Positions 11,871 through 23,064 are shown, numbered from the stretch's first letter. The stretch is DNA of 64,000 bases from Lunularia cruciata (GCA_948567375.1 OX419755.1:67522944-67586943), one strand, 5' to 3'. Notes: generated by a model not told the origin, from the sequence alone. Translations and numbers: made by a program.

Positions 11871-12290
11871 AATGCATTCACCCGCATGCCAATGGCCAAC
11901 AATTGGGTGGCAAAGGTTAAGATTAACCTTGAATTCTGGCAAGAGATTCTAGCGGCTACAAAAACTGACCCATAGATTGTAGAAGCACAATCATCCAAAG
12001 GTGTCACCAGTACCCAAGGACTCACCTTTCGGGATGGCAGATTATGGATCCCAAACGTCCCAAAATTACGCACCACCATTCTAGCGGAATGTCATGATTT
12101 GGCCATTGTAGCTCATGTCGGAGTGGATAAGACCTTGGATGCAGTCAAGCGCCATTACTATTGGCCCAAGATGAGCAATGACGTGGACTATGTGCGTAGC
12201 TGCCTACTTTGCCAATAGAACAAAGCTTCTAATCAAGCTCCTGCAGGGCTCCTTCAACCTCTCCCCACTCCTACCCAACATTGGGAACAA
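11871..12290 (+). pseudogene. Chr-1 integrase zinc-binding region
   Basis: The frame continues through the linker with stops (for example near 11975 and 12215). The N-terminal integrase domain is recognisable as AHVGVDKTLDAVKRHYYWP and then CLLCQ. Stop codons show decay. Confidence 0.75.
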
Positions 12291-13373
12291 GTGAGTATGG
12301 ATCTTGTCTGTGAATTACCCAAGACCACCTCAGGGTTTGACTCCATTGTGGTCTTTGTGGACTGGCTTAGCAAAATGATTCATGTACGCCCTACCACCAA
12401 GGAGGTGACCGCTCCACAACTAGCTCAATTATACTTAGATGTAGTCTTTGCTCACCATGGCTTGTCTAGAGTACTCATCACCGATAGAGGCACCCAATTC
12501 ACCAGCTTGTTTTGGCAAACACTCTTTGGGTTCTTCAAAACCAAGTTGGCCATGTCCACAGCTTACCACCCCCAAACAGATGGCCAAACAGAGCAGGCTA
12601 ATCGCACAATTGAAGACATGTTACGTGGCTTCACCTTAGAAGAGCAAGAGGGGTGGGACACCCTACTCCCGTTGGTGGAATTCGCTTACAACAATTCAGT
12701 GAATGCATCCACCCAGGTCACTCCATTCTTCCTCATGTATGGTGAGCATCCTTTCACACCTTCTAGCTTGATGAAGATCCGTCTAGTGGCTACCAAGGTC
12801 AATGCAGTCAACACATTTGTGTCTAGAATCCAACAAGGTGTGGAAAGCGCCAAGCACAGATTACAGATTGCACAAAATCAACAGAAGCAGTATGCTGATG
12901 CACACCGTTGGTATATGGAGTTCAATGTTGGGGATCCAGTGTGGCTATCGACAACCAACCTCACATTAGTTGGACCTCATAAGCTCAGACCTCGTTTTAT
13001 TGGGCCTTTCTCGATTCTTTGTCGCATCGGTGCTGTGGCCTATCACCTTGAGCTACCACCACACATGAAGATCCATCCAGTCTTCCATGTCTCCCTACTA
13101 TGCAAATATGCTCCCCGATCAGGCCAAGGTCATTCCACACTAGACATTCGACCTTGTCCAACACTCATTGATGGCACAGAGGAATATGAAGTGGAGCGGA
13201 TTCTTCAAAAACACATGCGTGGTACTTGCCACCCGCGGGTGGACTATCTAGTACAATGGAAAGGTTACCCTCTCTATGAATCCACTTGGGAGCCGGCTGC
13301 CAATTTGGCACATGCACCTGTGTTGGTGCAAGCATTTGAGCAACAATTGCACAACGAGGACATTGCATCTTAA
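12291..13373 (+). pseudogene. Chr-1 integrase core with C-terminal chromodomain
   Basis: This open stretch of 360 codons is the best-kept part of Chr-1. The DDE integrase core shows SMDLVCELP (first D), ITDRGTQFTS (second D) and HPQTDGQTEQANRTIEDML (E). A GPFSILCRIGAVAYHLELP block follows, and then a chromodomain of about 50 residues near the end (YEVERILQKHMR, DYLVQWKGYP, STWEPAANL) with its three aromatic positions. A chromodomain on integrase defines the chromovirus branch of Ty3/gypsy and is known to steer insertion to particular chromatin. The rest of the polyprotein is broken, so the stretch is annotated as part of a pseudogene. Confidence 0.93.
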
Positions 13374-13386
13374 AAGGAGAGAGGTT
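13372..13386 (+). other. Chr-1 polypurine tract
   Basis: AAAAGGAGAGAGG starts directly after the pol stop codon and leads into the 3' LTR. This is the expected plus-strand primer. Confidence 0.85.
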
Positions 13387-14125
13387 TGTAATACCAAGAG
13401 CTAGCCATATGAGCTAGATGTGAAATTCGGTTTGGTAACATCTAGAATGATGTTATACATGATGGTCAAAATAGATCAGATAGAAGTATCACCAAAAGAG
13501 TACTTCTACTAATAGGGCAAAAACCAAAATAGACTTGAGAACCTTAGAACAAATAGCTAGACATACGATTTAAAGGTGAGAATTGGTTTGGTAACATCTA
13601 GAAGGATGTTACACATGATGGACTAAACAGATCAGAAAGAGGTATCACCAAAAGGGGACTTCTACTAATAGAGTATGAACCAAAATATGCCTAAAATCTT
13701 TGAAGGCGATTTCGAAGGCCTAAACGGATGAATTAGGCCTCAAAAATGTGCAACTTCTCCCCCAATGACAAAAAGGCTGGCCTTCCCTCCCCCCCAACTT
13801 TGTCTTGTTGAGAGCTTTCCAATGGTACCTTACTCACGTGATTTTGAGATTCATACAAGAAGATTCCCTAAAAGATTCCCTCCGGTCAAAGCTTGTTTGA
13901 CCAACCAGATAGGACCTAGACCAGACATGTCACCCATCCAAGTAAGTAATCCAAGGGTGGAGCTTGCTGACATGTCACCTATCTGTGTCCCTAATCCTAA
14001 GGTGGAGCTTCCTTGGCGGAGATCCTCTTTGTCTATATAATAAAGAGAAGGTGCTCCCTTGGAGCATCAATTGTTTGAGTGTGCAATCTGTGTTTTCTCT
14101 CTTCTCTTGTCCTTGGAGTATTACA
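13387..14125 (+). repeat. Chr-1 3' LTR with an internal tandem duplication
   Basis: The LTR is about 739 bp, from TGTAATACC to TTACA. A TATA-like TATATAA is at 14034-14040. About 150 bases are present twice in tandem: the block with ggtttggtaacatctagaa near 13430 recurs near 13583, and acttctactaatag recurs at 13502 and 13657. The same arrangement should lie in the 5' LTR, but that part is outside the window. Confidence 0.9.
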
Positions 14126-14940
14126 CTCGGTGGATTGATTGCAAATTTTCCCAAGTCTGCTCTGTAAGAAAGCTTGGAGCTGGTACACCCGTGTCACCCA
14201 GAAAGGGTTTGTACCGGCGGACTGGGCAGACTTGAGAAACAAATTTCTTGAACGCTTCCGAGAAGTTGATTATGACACGAGTGTCTTTGCGGCATTCAAC
14301 AATTTGGATAGAGGTAAGAAGGAGAAGTTGAGAGACTACTTTGAGCGGTTCATGGTGCTTTTGAACCGAGTCCCAAATCGGAATCGGGGGTGGTGGGTTA
14401 CTCAGATGCCCAAGCCATCACCTGGTTCTTGGGAGGACTCTCACCAAAGATTCAGATCTTTGCCAGGGAGAGGAATGTAACTTCCTTGGACAAGGTACTC
14501 AAACATGTCACCTGCTATGAGGTGGCTCACTCTCACTCTGCCAGCAATTGAAGAAACCAGGAGAAGAAAGGCAAGAAGCCCAAAAGGAGAGCTTCTTGCA
14601 ATACATTCCCTTCTTCGGAGGAATCCACCACGTCTTCAAGCTCTTCTTCAGAATCCAAAGAAGAATCAAAGCCAAGATGAATACAAAGACGTGGGGGTAA
14701 GAAACCAATGACACCCCCAACAAAGAGTGTACATAAGGCTGGCTGACACAAAGCTGGATGCCCTCATCAAGGAGTTTTGGATTTTAGGATCCAAATGATT
14801 AGGGCGAAGGACCAAAGGAAGCCCCCATCATTTGGCAGATCTAACGTATGGTGCACCGCGTGTGGCAAATCAGGCCATGCAAATATGGAATGCAATACTT
14901 GTAACACATTCCTGGTGCAGAAGATTGATTGGGTTCTAGG
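14126..14940 (+). pseudogene. Gag-like region with CCHC knuckle in TGC-1
   Basis: The frame 14139-14480 shows a retrotransposon Gag capsid pattern: AWSWYTRVTQKGFVPADW, DLRNKFLERFREVDYD and GKKEKLRDYFERFMVLLNRV. After frame breaks, a serine/lysine-rich linker and a CCHC knuckle (CTACGKSGHANMEC, near 14850-14895) follow. The reading continues past a stop near 14940 into the coiled-coil tail shared by all TGC copies. This is direct evidence that at least one TGC variant derives from a Gag-encoding retroelement. The join to the shared tail could also be a secondary fusion. Confidence 0.7.
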
Positions 14941-15073
14941 ATAGAACCAAGAAGAGGAAGAAGAGGTTGTGTACCAAACTCAAGAGGTTCAGCCTCAGGC
15001 TAGCACATCGTATCAAGATCCGAGGTACGGATCAAGGGAGTATAACCCCAATGCTCCTCCATGAAGACCACCG

Positions 15074-15472
15074 ATGAATAACCAAAATCAACCTCTGAAT
15101 GTGGCTATCAGTCTCAAAACTTGTGTAGATAGGAAGATACTGGAAGTGGAAGACAATATCACGATTAGATTAGACTTAGTGAAATTGGAGATAGATAAAA
15201 TTTGGAAGGATGTAAAAGCAAAACCAAAAGTAGATGACATAGGAGTACAAATATCTTTGAAGTTACCATTGGATATATTAGAGAAGAGTGGATCGGAAGA
15301 TAAGGAGTTAGATGGATTACCCACTAGAGGAATTGTAGATCAGAGCAAAGAAGTGTTAGAATTGATAAAGGATTTAGGAGTTGTGAAACCCCAAGACAGA
15401 GTAGAAGTGAGTGAGGTTACTTTGGGATCGAGATTGAAAGCTGAGGAAGAAGTAGACATTAAATCGGAGTAG
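15074..15472 (+). pseudogene. TGC-1 C-terminal coiled-coil tail
   Basis: An open frame of 132 codons encodes the shared TGC C-terminus: TCVDRKILEVEDNI, IRLDLVKLEIDKIWKDV, a charged region with EKSGSEDKELDGLPT, and an acidic end. The same order is found in TGC-2, TGC-3 and TGC-4. Heptad-like spacing of L/I/V suggests a coiled coil. No enzymatic motif is seen. Confidence 0.65.
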
Positions 15473-16264
15473 TAATAGATTTGAGATTTGAAAAGGCAGA
15501 TATGAAGAGGTGCATTGTTAGTTCGGATCTATAGGTAGGGAGAGTTGTTAGGAAATGCTATTTTTGTTAGTAACTATCATTTGCTTCACTATTTAAAGGT
15601 GGCATTCATAGTATATGTTGTTCAATGCTCATAATTTTTGAGAATAGATAAAGAAAAGTGTTGTGAAGCAGTGCTTGTTGTTTGAGCTTAATTCTAAGTA
15701 TCAATTTTGTGTTTGTGTTTGTGAGATTGTGGAGAAATTCAAAATGCAAATCAATGTGCTTGGTGGATGTTGGATTCTGTAGCCTTGATCTTCATTCTGT
15801 GTGTTTGATCTTGAGTGAAGTGCAGTCAAAGCAATGCCTTGAGAGATCTAAGGGGAATTGTAGTGTTGGTAGTATTCTGCATTTGTGAGTGCAACGTGAA
15901 GTTGATGTGAAGCAATTTCAATCAAGGAAGTTGTGCCTTCAATGGAGAGGTGGAACAAAATTCTAAGATGAAGTCATTTTGCAATGAAATGCCACTTTTG
16001 GGAGAGCCTGAATCATCACAATCAAGATTGTTTGGAAAGATTTGGTGGAGTTGTGATTAAGAAGTGTAATTTGTGATGAGATTGTGAGTTAGTGCTTGTT
16101 ACTCTCTTCTGGGTGTAGTTTCTACTTGAGAGATTAAAGACGCAACCAAGAAGAACTACATTGAGACATTTGACTTTGTATTTGACCAATTCTAACTCGT
16201 ATCTTTGCGATAACAAACTTTACTACCTTATTACCGCAAAAGTGATATTTGCCGGGTTGTCACA
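15473..16264 (+). other. TGC-1 3' untranslated region
   Basis: About 790 bases follow the stop codon. They are conserved with TGC-2 to TGC-6 but have no open frame common to the copies. A subterminal inverted repeat GCAAA...TTTGC lies just before the terminal GGGTTGTCACA. Confidence 0.6.
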
Positions 16265-16620
16265 AGTGGTTGGGTGAAGATAAGATCACATGCTTAGGAA
16301 AATATTCACATGAGCATGGATATTCTTTTAGATTTTTGACTTTTTCTCTAGTAACTTGAGTTACTCCAATAATTAATAACTTTGGTGCATAACTATTTCA
16401 CAAGTATATAAACAAGGAGTGAGTGAGTACTCATCATCCTTTCATTTGCAAATATCTCTCTCTCTCTCATTGAGTTCTCTAGTGAGCAATGTCTTGAGTC
16501 TTGGAGTGTTACCCTTGGAGGAGTATGATGGAGTTGGAGTTCTTTGCCTTCTTAGTCCATAGTGCACTACCATAATAGCCATTAGAGGTTCATCTTGAGT
16601 GAGAGACAGGCTGGCTCACA
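16265..16620 (+). repeat. Tat-5: 3' part of a Tat-family LTR
   Basis: This matches the second half of the Tat LTR from AGTGGTTGGGT through the TATATAAAC promoter motif (near 16407) to GGCTGGCTCACA at 16620. It lacks a primer site after it; MT-1 sequence follows instead. It is therefore the right end of a solo LTR or of a 3' LTR. Its left part lies beyond TGC-1, outside the window. It is more diverged than the Tat-1 and Tat-2 LTRs. Confidence 0.85.
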
Positions 16621-16647
16621 TTACGCAATGGGTATACTAGGAGTGGT

Positions 16648-18511
16648 TGTGACAACTCGGCAAATATCACTTGTGCGGTAATCGAGTAAGTAAAGTTCAT
16701 TCCCGCAGAGATACAAGTCAGAAATGTTCAGATACAAAGTCAAACAGTAATAATGTAGTTCTTCTTGGTTGCGTCTTTAATCTCTCAAGTAGAAACCACA
16801 CCCGGAAGAGAGTAACAAGCACTGATTTGCAGTCTTGTCACAAATTCACACTCCATAATCACAACTCCATCAAATCTTTCCAAACAATCTTGATTGTAAT
16901 GATTCAAGCTCTCCCGAAAATGGCACTTCACTGCAAAATGACTTTGCCTCAGAATTGTGTTCCACCCCTCCACTAAAGGCACAACTTCCTCGATCAAAAT
17001 TGCTTGACATCAACCTCGCACTGCACTCACAAATGAAAAATACTACCAACACTACAATTCCTCTCAGATCTGTCAAGGCATTGCTTAGATTGCACTTCAT
17101 TTAGGATCAAACACACAGAATGAAGATCAAGGTTGTGGAATCCAACATCCAACAAGCACACTGACTTGCACTTTGAATTTCTCCACACACTCACAAACAT
17201 AGACACAAAGTTGATACTCGGAATCAAGCTCAAGCGACGAGCACTGCTTCACAGCACTTTGCTTTATCTATTCTCAGAAATTATGAGCACTGAACAACAT
17301 TTGACTGCGAATGCCACTCTTAAATAGTGAAGCAATCGACAATTATCTTCCTAATGTACCTCTTCCTAACAACTCTACAAACCTGCAGATCTCACATGAC
17401 AATCCAACCTTTCATATCTGTCTCTTCAAATCTCAAATCGGTTTCTACTCCGATCCGATGTCTACTTCTTCCTCGGCTTTCAAACCCAAACCCGAAGTAA
17501 TCTTACTTCCTTCTACTCTGTCCTCGGGTTTCACAACTTCTAATTTTTCTACCAGATCCAACAATTCTCTTTCTTGATCTGAAATTCCACTAGTGGGTAA
17601 TCTATCTAACTCCTTATCTCCCGACCCACTCTTCTCTAAAGTGTCAAATGTCAAATCCGAAGACACTTGCACTCCTATCTCTCTTACCTCGGGTTTAACT
17701 ACTATCAATTCCTTTACTAATTCTATTGTGTCATCATCAAGAATTGTAATTGAAAGCATGAGTACACTATCTACACCTTCAATTTGTAACCCACTTTCCC
17801 TTAATCACTCATGTTACTAACCTGAAGACACTTACTGTTTGATCCTTCACTTCGGGTTTATTCACTACTGCTACTTCTCCTTCAATTCATGTTCCATCTT
17901 CAATTAGAACTGAAATTGAAGTCATGGGTATTCTAACTATCTTCTTTCTCTACTCTAACTTCCTCTGATCCCTCCCGCAAAACTCCCGAAGTCACCTTCA
18001 CTGCACTCTGAGGTCTGGTTACCTTGGATTTAGTCATCTTGAAGCAAAGTCTTTAGACCTGAAGTCATGTAAACCCAAAGTACGAAGTCACATTGACCCG
18101 AAGAACCTCAACCCAAAGTACATCTACTCTCAAAACTTCAAATGCTTGCAACTTCTTCTACAAATCTCCAAAATTTGTGATTTTGGTGGCAATGAAAAGC
18201 CCTGAACAAGACGCTTCCAACGAGATATAGCATGTTTGATTTGAAATTGTCATCACTGAGATATGGTTTCCGCAAGAATCCTGACCTGTAACCTTCCTTC
18301 CTCCTTCGACGTTTGATCCGAGTTTTTCCTCCTCTGACACGAAGTAAACTTCTTCGGGTTTGATCCAGTCTGAGTCATTCTTCCTCTTACATGAAGTTGA
18401 CTTCCTTGGGTCTGATCAAAACACAAGTTTGTGCTCATTTCTTCTCCATTTGGTTTCAGCAAGGCACTTCTTCTTCAAAACTCGTCCAAAATGAAAAATG
18501 TGTGTACCACA
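16648..18511 (-). mobile_element. TGC-2: short (1.9 kb) TGC element
   Basis: This is a complete copy. On the + strand it starts TGTGACAACTCGG and ends GTGTACCACA, and is flanked by GTGGT on both sides (16643-16647 and 18512-18516). The half near 16648 (3' end of the element) matches the long TGC copies. The other half (about 17820-18490) does not match them, apart from the terminal 15 bases, and I see no long frame in it. It is either a distinct short subtype or an internally rearranged copy. Confidence 0.85.
17445..17759 (-). pseudogene. TGC-2 coiled-coil tail remnant
   Basis: A 104-codon open stretch corresponds to the C-terminal part of the TGC protein: VVKPEVREIGVQVSSDL, EKSGSGDKELDRLPTSG, DQERELLDLVEKLEVVKPEDR and an acidic end. 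It has neither the N-terminal domain nor a credible start. It is probably a remnant. Confidence 0.55.
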
Positions 18512-18516
18512 GTGGT

Positions 18517-18853
18517 GCTCATTATAAATCTATATCTCAGGTCCTAGTGAGGGAGGAGATTGACTCTGAGTCAGAGTTTGACGCATGAGCTCATTCAATT
18601 GAGAGTGCACTTGGTGTGTCTATACCATTACTGTGGGACATGGATGAGATTTATGGTGCCTCTAAAGGTCCCAAACATTACTCTAGTATAGTGGGTACCA
18701 TTGAGTTGGATAACTTCATCCAAGAGTTTGATAGTTGGTGTGATCTACAATAGATGCCGAAGTTTGTTCATACCTTTCATGGCATAGAAGGGGTTGTTTT
18801 GGCATTTGGAGGGTCTACTAATGGAAAACTACCATGAGTTTGAGAGAGCTCAC
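18517..18853 (+). pseudogene. MT-1 gag, first visible segment
   Basis: The + strand reads LLWDMDEIYGASKGPKHYSS, then ELDNFIQEFDSWCDLQ, a stop, then MPKFVHTFHGIEGVVLAF. This resembles the N-terminal capsid region of a Ty3/gypsy Gag. It stops at the TGC-3 insertion and continues at 22637. Confidence 0.6.
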
Positions 18854-21800
18854 TGTGACAACCCGACAAATATCACTTTTGCGGTAATCGGGTAAGTAAA
18901 GTTTGTTCCTGCAGAGATACGAGTCAAAAATGTCCAAATACAAAGCAAACAGTAACAATGTAGTTCTTCTTGGTTGCATCTTTAATCTCTTAGGTAGAAA
19001 CCACACCCAGAAGAGAGTAAGAAGCACTGACTCGCAGTCTTGTCATGAATTCACACTCCTTAATCACAACTCCATCAAATCTTTCCAATCAATCTTGATT
19101 GTGATGATTTAGGCTCTCCCAAAAACTGCACTTCACTGCAAAACGGTTTTGCCTCAGAATTGTGTTCCACCCCTCCACTGAAGGCACAACTTTCTCGATC
19201 AAAATTGCTTCACATCAACTTTGCACTGCACTCACAAATGTAGAATACTACCAACACTACAATTCCTCCTCAGATCTGTCAAGGCATTGCTTCAATTGCA
19301 CTTCATTTAGGATCAAACACACAGAATAAAGATCAAGGCTGTGGAATCCAACATCCAACAAACACATTGACTTGCACTTCGAATTTCTCCAAACACTCAT
19401 AAACACAATCACCAAGTTGATACTCGGAATCAAGCTCAAGCAACGAGCACTACTTCACAACACTTCACTTTATCTATTCTCAGAAATAATGAGCACTGAA
19501 CAACAATTCTCTGTGAATGCCACTCTTAAATAGTGAATCAATCGACAGTTCTAACAACTATACCGTTCTATGACAACTGTTCTAACCTGCAGATCCAAAA
19601 TGACAATGCACCTCTTCATATCTACCTCTTCAAATCTCAAATCTGTAACTACTCCGATCCGATGTCTACTTCTTCCTCGGCTTTCAAACTTGGACCCAAA
19701 GTAATCTTACTTCCTACTATTCTGTCCTCGGGTTTCACAACTCCTAATTACTCCACTAATTCTAACAATTCTCTTTCCTGATCTGAAATTGCACTAGTGG
19801 AAAATCTATCTAACTCCTTATCTCTTGACCTACTCTTCTCTAAGGTCTCTATTGGTAACTCCGAAGACATTTGTACTCCTATGGTATCTACTTTGGGTTT
19901 TGTTTGAACATCTTTCCGAAGCTTTTCCATCTCTATTTTCACTAAGTCTAATCTAATTGAAATGTTGTCTTCTACTTCTAATATCTTCCTGTCTACCCGA
20001 GTTCTGAGACTAATCAACAAGGCATTCATATCTGTGTCTTTCGCTTGTCTTTGCCTTGTCTCCTGCACCAACAATTTCAACTCGTGCAGCCTCATCTCCT
20101 CAATCCAAATACTGGCTTTTGTACTTAGCATTGTATTCATTCTGAGGACAATCTCCTTCACTGGCTCCAATCTGGTCTTCCTCTCTTGCTCTCGATCTGC
20201 AAGCCAGTCCTCTCTATACATCGCCAACTCCTCCTCAAACTTAGCTTTCACCGTCTCCTTCTCCTTCTCCTTTTGTACAATCTTCTCCTTTTGTACAATC
20301 TTCTCCTCCTGATTACAAAGTAATTTGCGTAGTCTTTCTTCTTCCCTATATTGTCCCGCCAACTCTCTTTGCCAGAGTTGCTTCTTCTCCTCGACACTCT
20401 CCATCACCTTATTGAGCTCTTGATCCTTTGCTGCTACCCTCACCATAGCATGGATTACTTCTACTCTTGAATCAGCAAACTGCTGCTTCAAGATCTCATA
20501 CTCCGCAACTTGTTTCTCCCTTGCTACATCACTCTTCACAAGATCCTCTCGACAATTTACTTCTCTCTTCAGGTCTTTGATTACCTAACTTCTTACTACT
20601 GCCTCCGCTCGCGGTACTTCTCTTTCCTCCTCACCTCGGGTTATACTCTTCTTCAACTCGGAGTTTTCTTCTTCTAATCTTGCCAACACCTGCAATACAG
20701 TCTTTACCTCCGGACATGTCGACTGCATTTCCTTCTTCTTATGTTCTAACTTTACCAACAACGGACACACCACTTCCCACAGGTACTCCACTCCATCACT
20801 TGGGATTACTTCTTCTCGTGTAGCCACTTCTCTTTGTACTTTGTGTTCATCCGATACTCGCCTTCTTCTCTGCAGTCTTTGTATCAGAAGTGACCCTTCA
20901 CTTCCCGAGCTTTCTCCTACCTCTTCCTTCACTTTACTCAGCCCCGCTTCACACTTTGCCTTATGTCTCAAGCAAACTCCTTGCTATACTGCGATCTTCT
21001 TCTCTTTGGGCATAGTTACTTTGTCTTCTAACTGTGTGTTGTCTTCAGCCTCCAAATCGGCTTGCACTTCTTCTTTGTATTCGTCAGCCGCTGGCGCTGA
21101 TGTCATTTCTCCACCTTCATCACTATCATTGCTCGTATCTCCGCTCTGCAGCGTTAGCTCAGGCTCCTCCTCGTGTTCCGAGTCTTCAGTTTTGAGCTCA
21201 ACATCTCCTTTTGAGTCTTCATCCTCCGACTCAATTACCATCATACTTTGCCTCGGGTTGCCTCTCTGCATCTTCCGAGGTTTCTTGATATCTTCAGCTT
21301 CACCTTGCCGACCTCTCTTCTTTGTTGTTGGAGTACTCACTTCTATCTCCACGCTCTACCTGTCTTCATGTAGTATTCATCCGTGCTTCGGATTTGGAGA
21401 ATGTACTATTGTTCCTCCACGTGGACTTCTCTTCTCAAGTCGGGATGGAAGTGAGACACCATTCTGTTTCGCTCCGCCGAGTTGAGCAAATTCAACCTGA
21501 GGTAAAAATGTGCTGCAAACGGCACAATGCAGTGTAGTGGCAACTTATCCCGCAAATTCCACACCATCTGTCTTGTCCTCCCATGGAAGCACCTCGCCCA
21601 ATTGATAGCTTCTCCTGCAAACAACTTATGGAAGAACACCACTTGGTGCTTCATCACATAAGTTGTTCTCTCCGGCTTCAAGATTGCCATGAGAGCACTC
21701 ACAATCCCTCTCTTCACTGGATCCTTGTAACTCTCAACTTTATACCCATTCTTTGTTCTCTTCGACGAGAAAGCATCTCTCACCTCTTGAGTCTCCTCAG

Positions 21801-22631
21801 CTATCTCTCCCTTCTCCGAGCCTGCCTCCTTCTCGAGTACGAGTCTCCAATCCGACTCTGTCCAGCAAGCCGGATTTCCTCTCTTCCCTTCTTCCTTGGG
21901 TCCATCAAGACACTTACTCTCGATAATTTCTGTCATGAATCCTGGAAAGCTTACATTCCAGTTCCATGCCAGAAATGTGATCCAAAGTCGGCTCAAGACT
22001 TTGATCCTCGCTATTACGTCTAACCTCGGAATCGCATGATTTCTCACTACAAATTTGGAGTTCTTCTTTCCTCCTCCCATCTCTTCTACTTTCTCACTCT
22101 CTCTCAATTTCACTCTTGTGACTTCTCCCTTGCACACTAACACGATTCCAACTCTATTTCCCTTCCCCCGGTCACCTGCAAGACGACTTCTCAATGGCAA
22201 AGGAAAATTACTCGACATTTTGTTGTTGCAAGTTCAATTTTTATAGAGTTGCGCTTCTTTGTATTCTGTCACTTCGAGTTTCTACCAAGAAATCACACCT
22301 CCGGCATGCACCTGTCACTATCAATAAACCTTTGCGCGTATGAGCCGCCAATTTTTAAACGGCCCCTTCTTGAATTTCTCGCCCCGACGAAAGGTTGTTA
22401 GACTATCTTTGCCTCGGGTTGAGCTCCCCCCAATACGAAGACAATTTACTTTGGGTTGTATGCTGACAGGGCATTTCTGAGTACTTTGCCTTATGACCCG
22501 AAGTCACTTTACTTTGGGTTTCATCCCAAAGACTCTTTTCTTTGCCTTCTTTGGCCATACAGGCGCAATCCAACTTCTCTATACACTTCTTCTCCTTTAT
22601 TTTGAAAAAAACAAAAAATGTGGGCACCACA
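18854..22631 (-). mobile_element. TGC-3: complete long TGC element (3.78 kb)
   Basis: The ends on the + strand are TGTGACAACCCGAC at 18854 and GGGCACCACA at 22631. CTCAC flanks both sides (18849-18853 and 22632-22636), a perfect 5-bp target duplication in MT-1 gag. I compared the first and last few hundred bases: they are not repeats of each other, so there are no LTRs. I see no primer site or purine tract next to either end. One long decayed coding region fills the middle. Confidence 0.9.
19748..22218 (-). pseudogene. TGC-3 long protein: unknown N-terminal domain plus long coiled coil
   Basis: The ATG at 22218 opens a frame of 270 codons (MSSNFPLPLRSRLAGDRGKG), closed by a stop near 21406 where the other copies read glutamine. 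The same reading continues through 21352-20984, 20971-20585 and 20539-19748, with stops or small frame changes between, giving about 800 residues originally. The N-terminal part has a conserved block: TTYVMKHQVVFFHKLFAGE, INWARCFHGRTRQMVW and LPLHCIVPFAAHFYLRLNLL. Its arrangement faintly recalls the plant 'putative plant transposon protein' domain, which is a guess. Next come an acidic Ser/Glu-rich segment, a basic QRRRRV patch and a heptad-rich coiled coil (REEERLRKLLCNQEEKI). VQKEKI is repeated in tandem near 20290. No catalytic motif is seen. Confidence 0.6.
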
Positions 22632-22636
22632 CTCAC

Positions 22637-23064
22637 TTGGAGGAGATTGAGCTATAGAGATAGTATTGGTTTCCAAACTATGTATCCATTACTTTAGGTG
22701 CGGTTTCTAAGGGTAGATTGGCAAAACTCATGAGTTCTAGCTCTAGTAGCATTGGTGGATCTCTTGGAGATGGTGTTACTACAGGAGGTGGTGTAGTATT
22801 GGGGTTTAACCCCATGGTGTAGTTCTTTTATTGTTTGAGGCAGTACTACCAAGGAGTGCGGAATGGCAAGCTAAGGAGCTTGCAGGAGTTCCAATAGAAC
22901 TGTGAGGAGAGCCTACACAAGGCATATACTCACATGACATGGCTGATCAATTTTACTTAGGGAGTTACTAAGGCCCAAGCAGTCCAACATGGAGTTGCAA
23001 CATAGAGTTTGTGATGTTATGTTCCAAAAGGCTACTTCATTTACTTTGGCAGTGGTCTTTGGTT
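22637..23064 (+). pseudogene. MT-1 gag, second segment
   Basis: The gag continues after TGC-3. A serine-rich stretch is followed by capsid-like sequence, including YYQGVRNGKLRSLQEFQ and CEESLHKAYTHMTWLINFT, ending at FTLAVVFG before Tat-3. Several stops are present. Joined across Tat-3, the frame passes into LAKRIKLNMVEERVVKSRFG at 45249. Confidence 0.6.

Larger units (their letters stand above)
14126..16264 (+). mobile_element. TGC-1: 3' part of a TGC element cut by Chr-1
   Basis: The right end GGGTTGTCACA at 16264 matches the other TGC copies, and the last 1.2 kb are shared with them. The left end lies beyond Chr-1, outside the window. The right flank AGTGG is the presumed target duplication. 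The 5' half differs from the long TGC copies: it carries a gag and CCHC region instead of the long-type N-terminal domain. The insertion target is a Tat-family LTR (Tat-5). Confidence 0.75.

Noticed and set aside
16452-16470. TCTCTC run in the Tat-5 LTR as a regulatory microsatellite
   Set aside because: It is a slightly longer form of a short CT run present in all Tat LTRs. No further evidence.
18854-22631. TGC elements as Helitrons, CACTA, Mutator or hAT transposons
   Set aside because: The ends are TG...CA with 5-bp target duplications. Helitrons leave none and end CTRR; CACTA gives 3 bp, Mutator about 9 bp and hAT 8 bp. There are no long terminal inverted repeats and no transposase-like motif.
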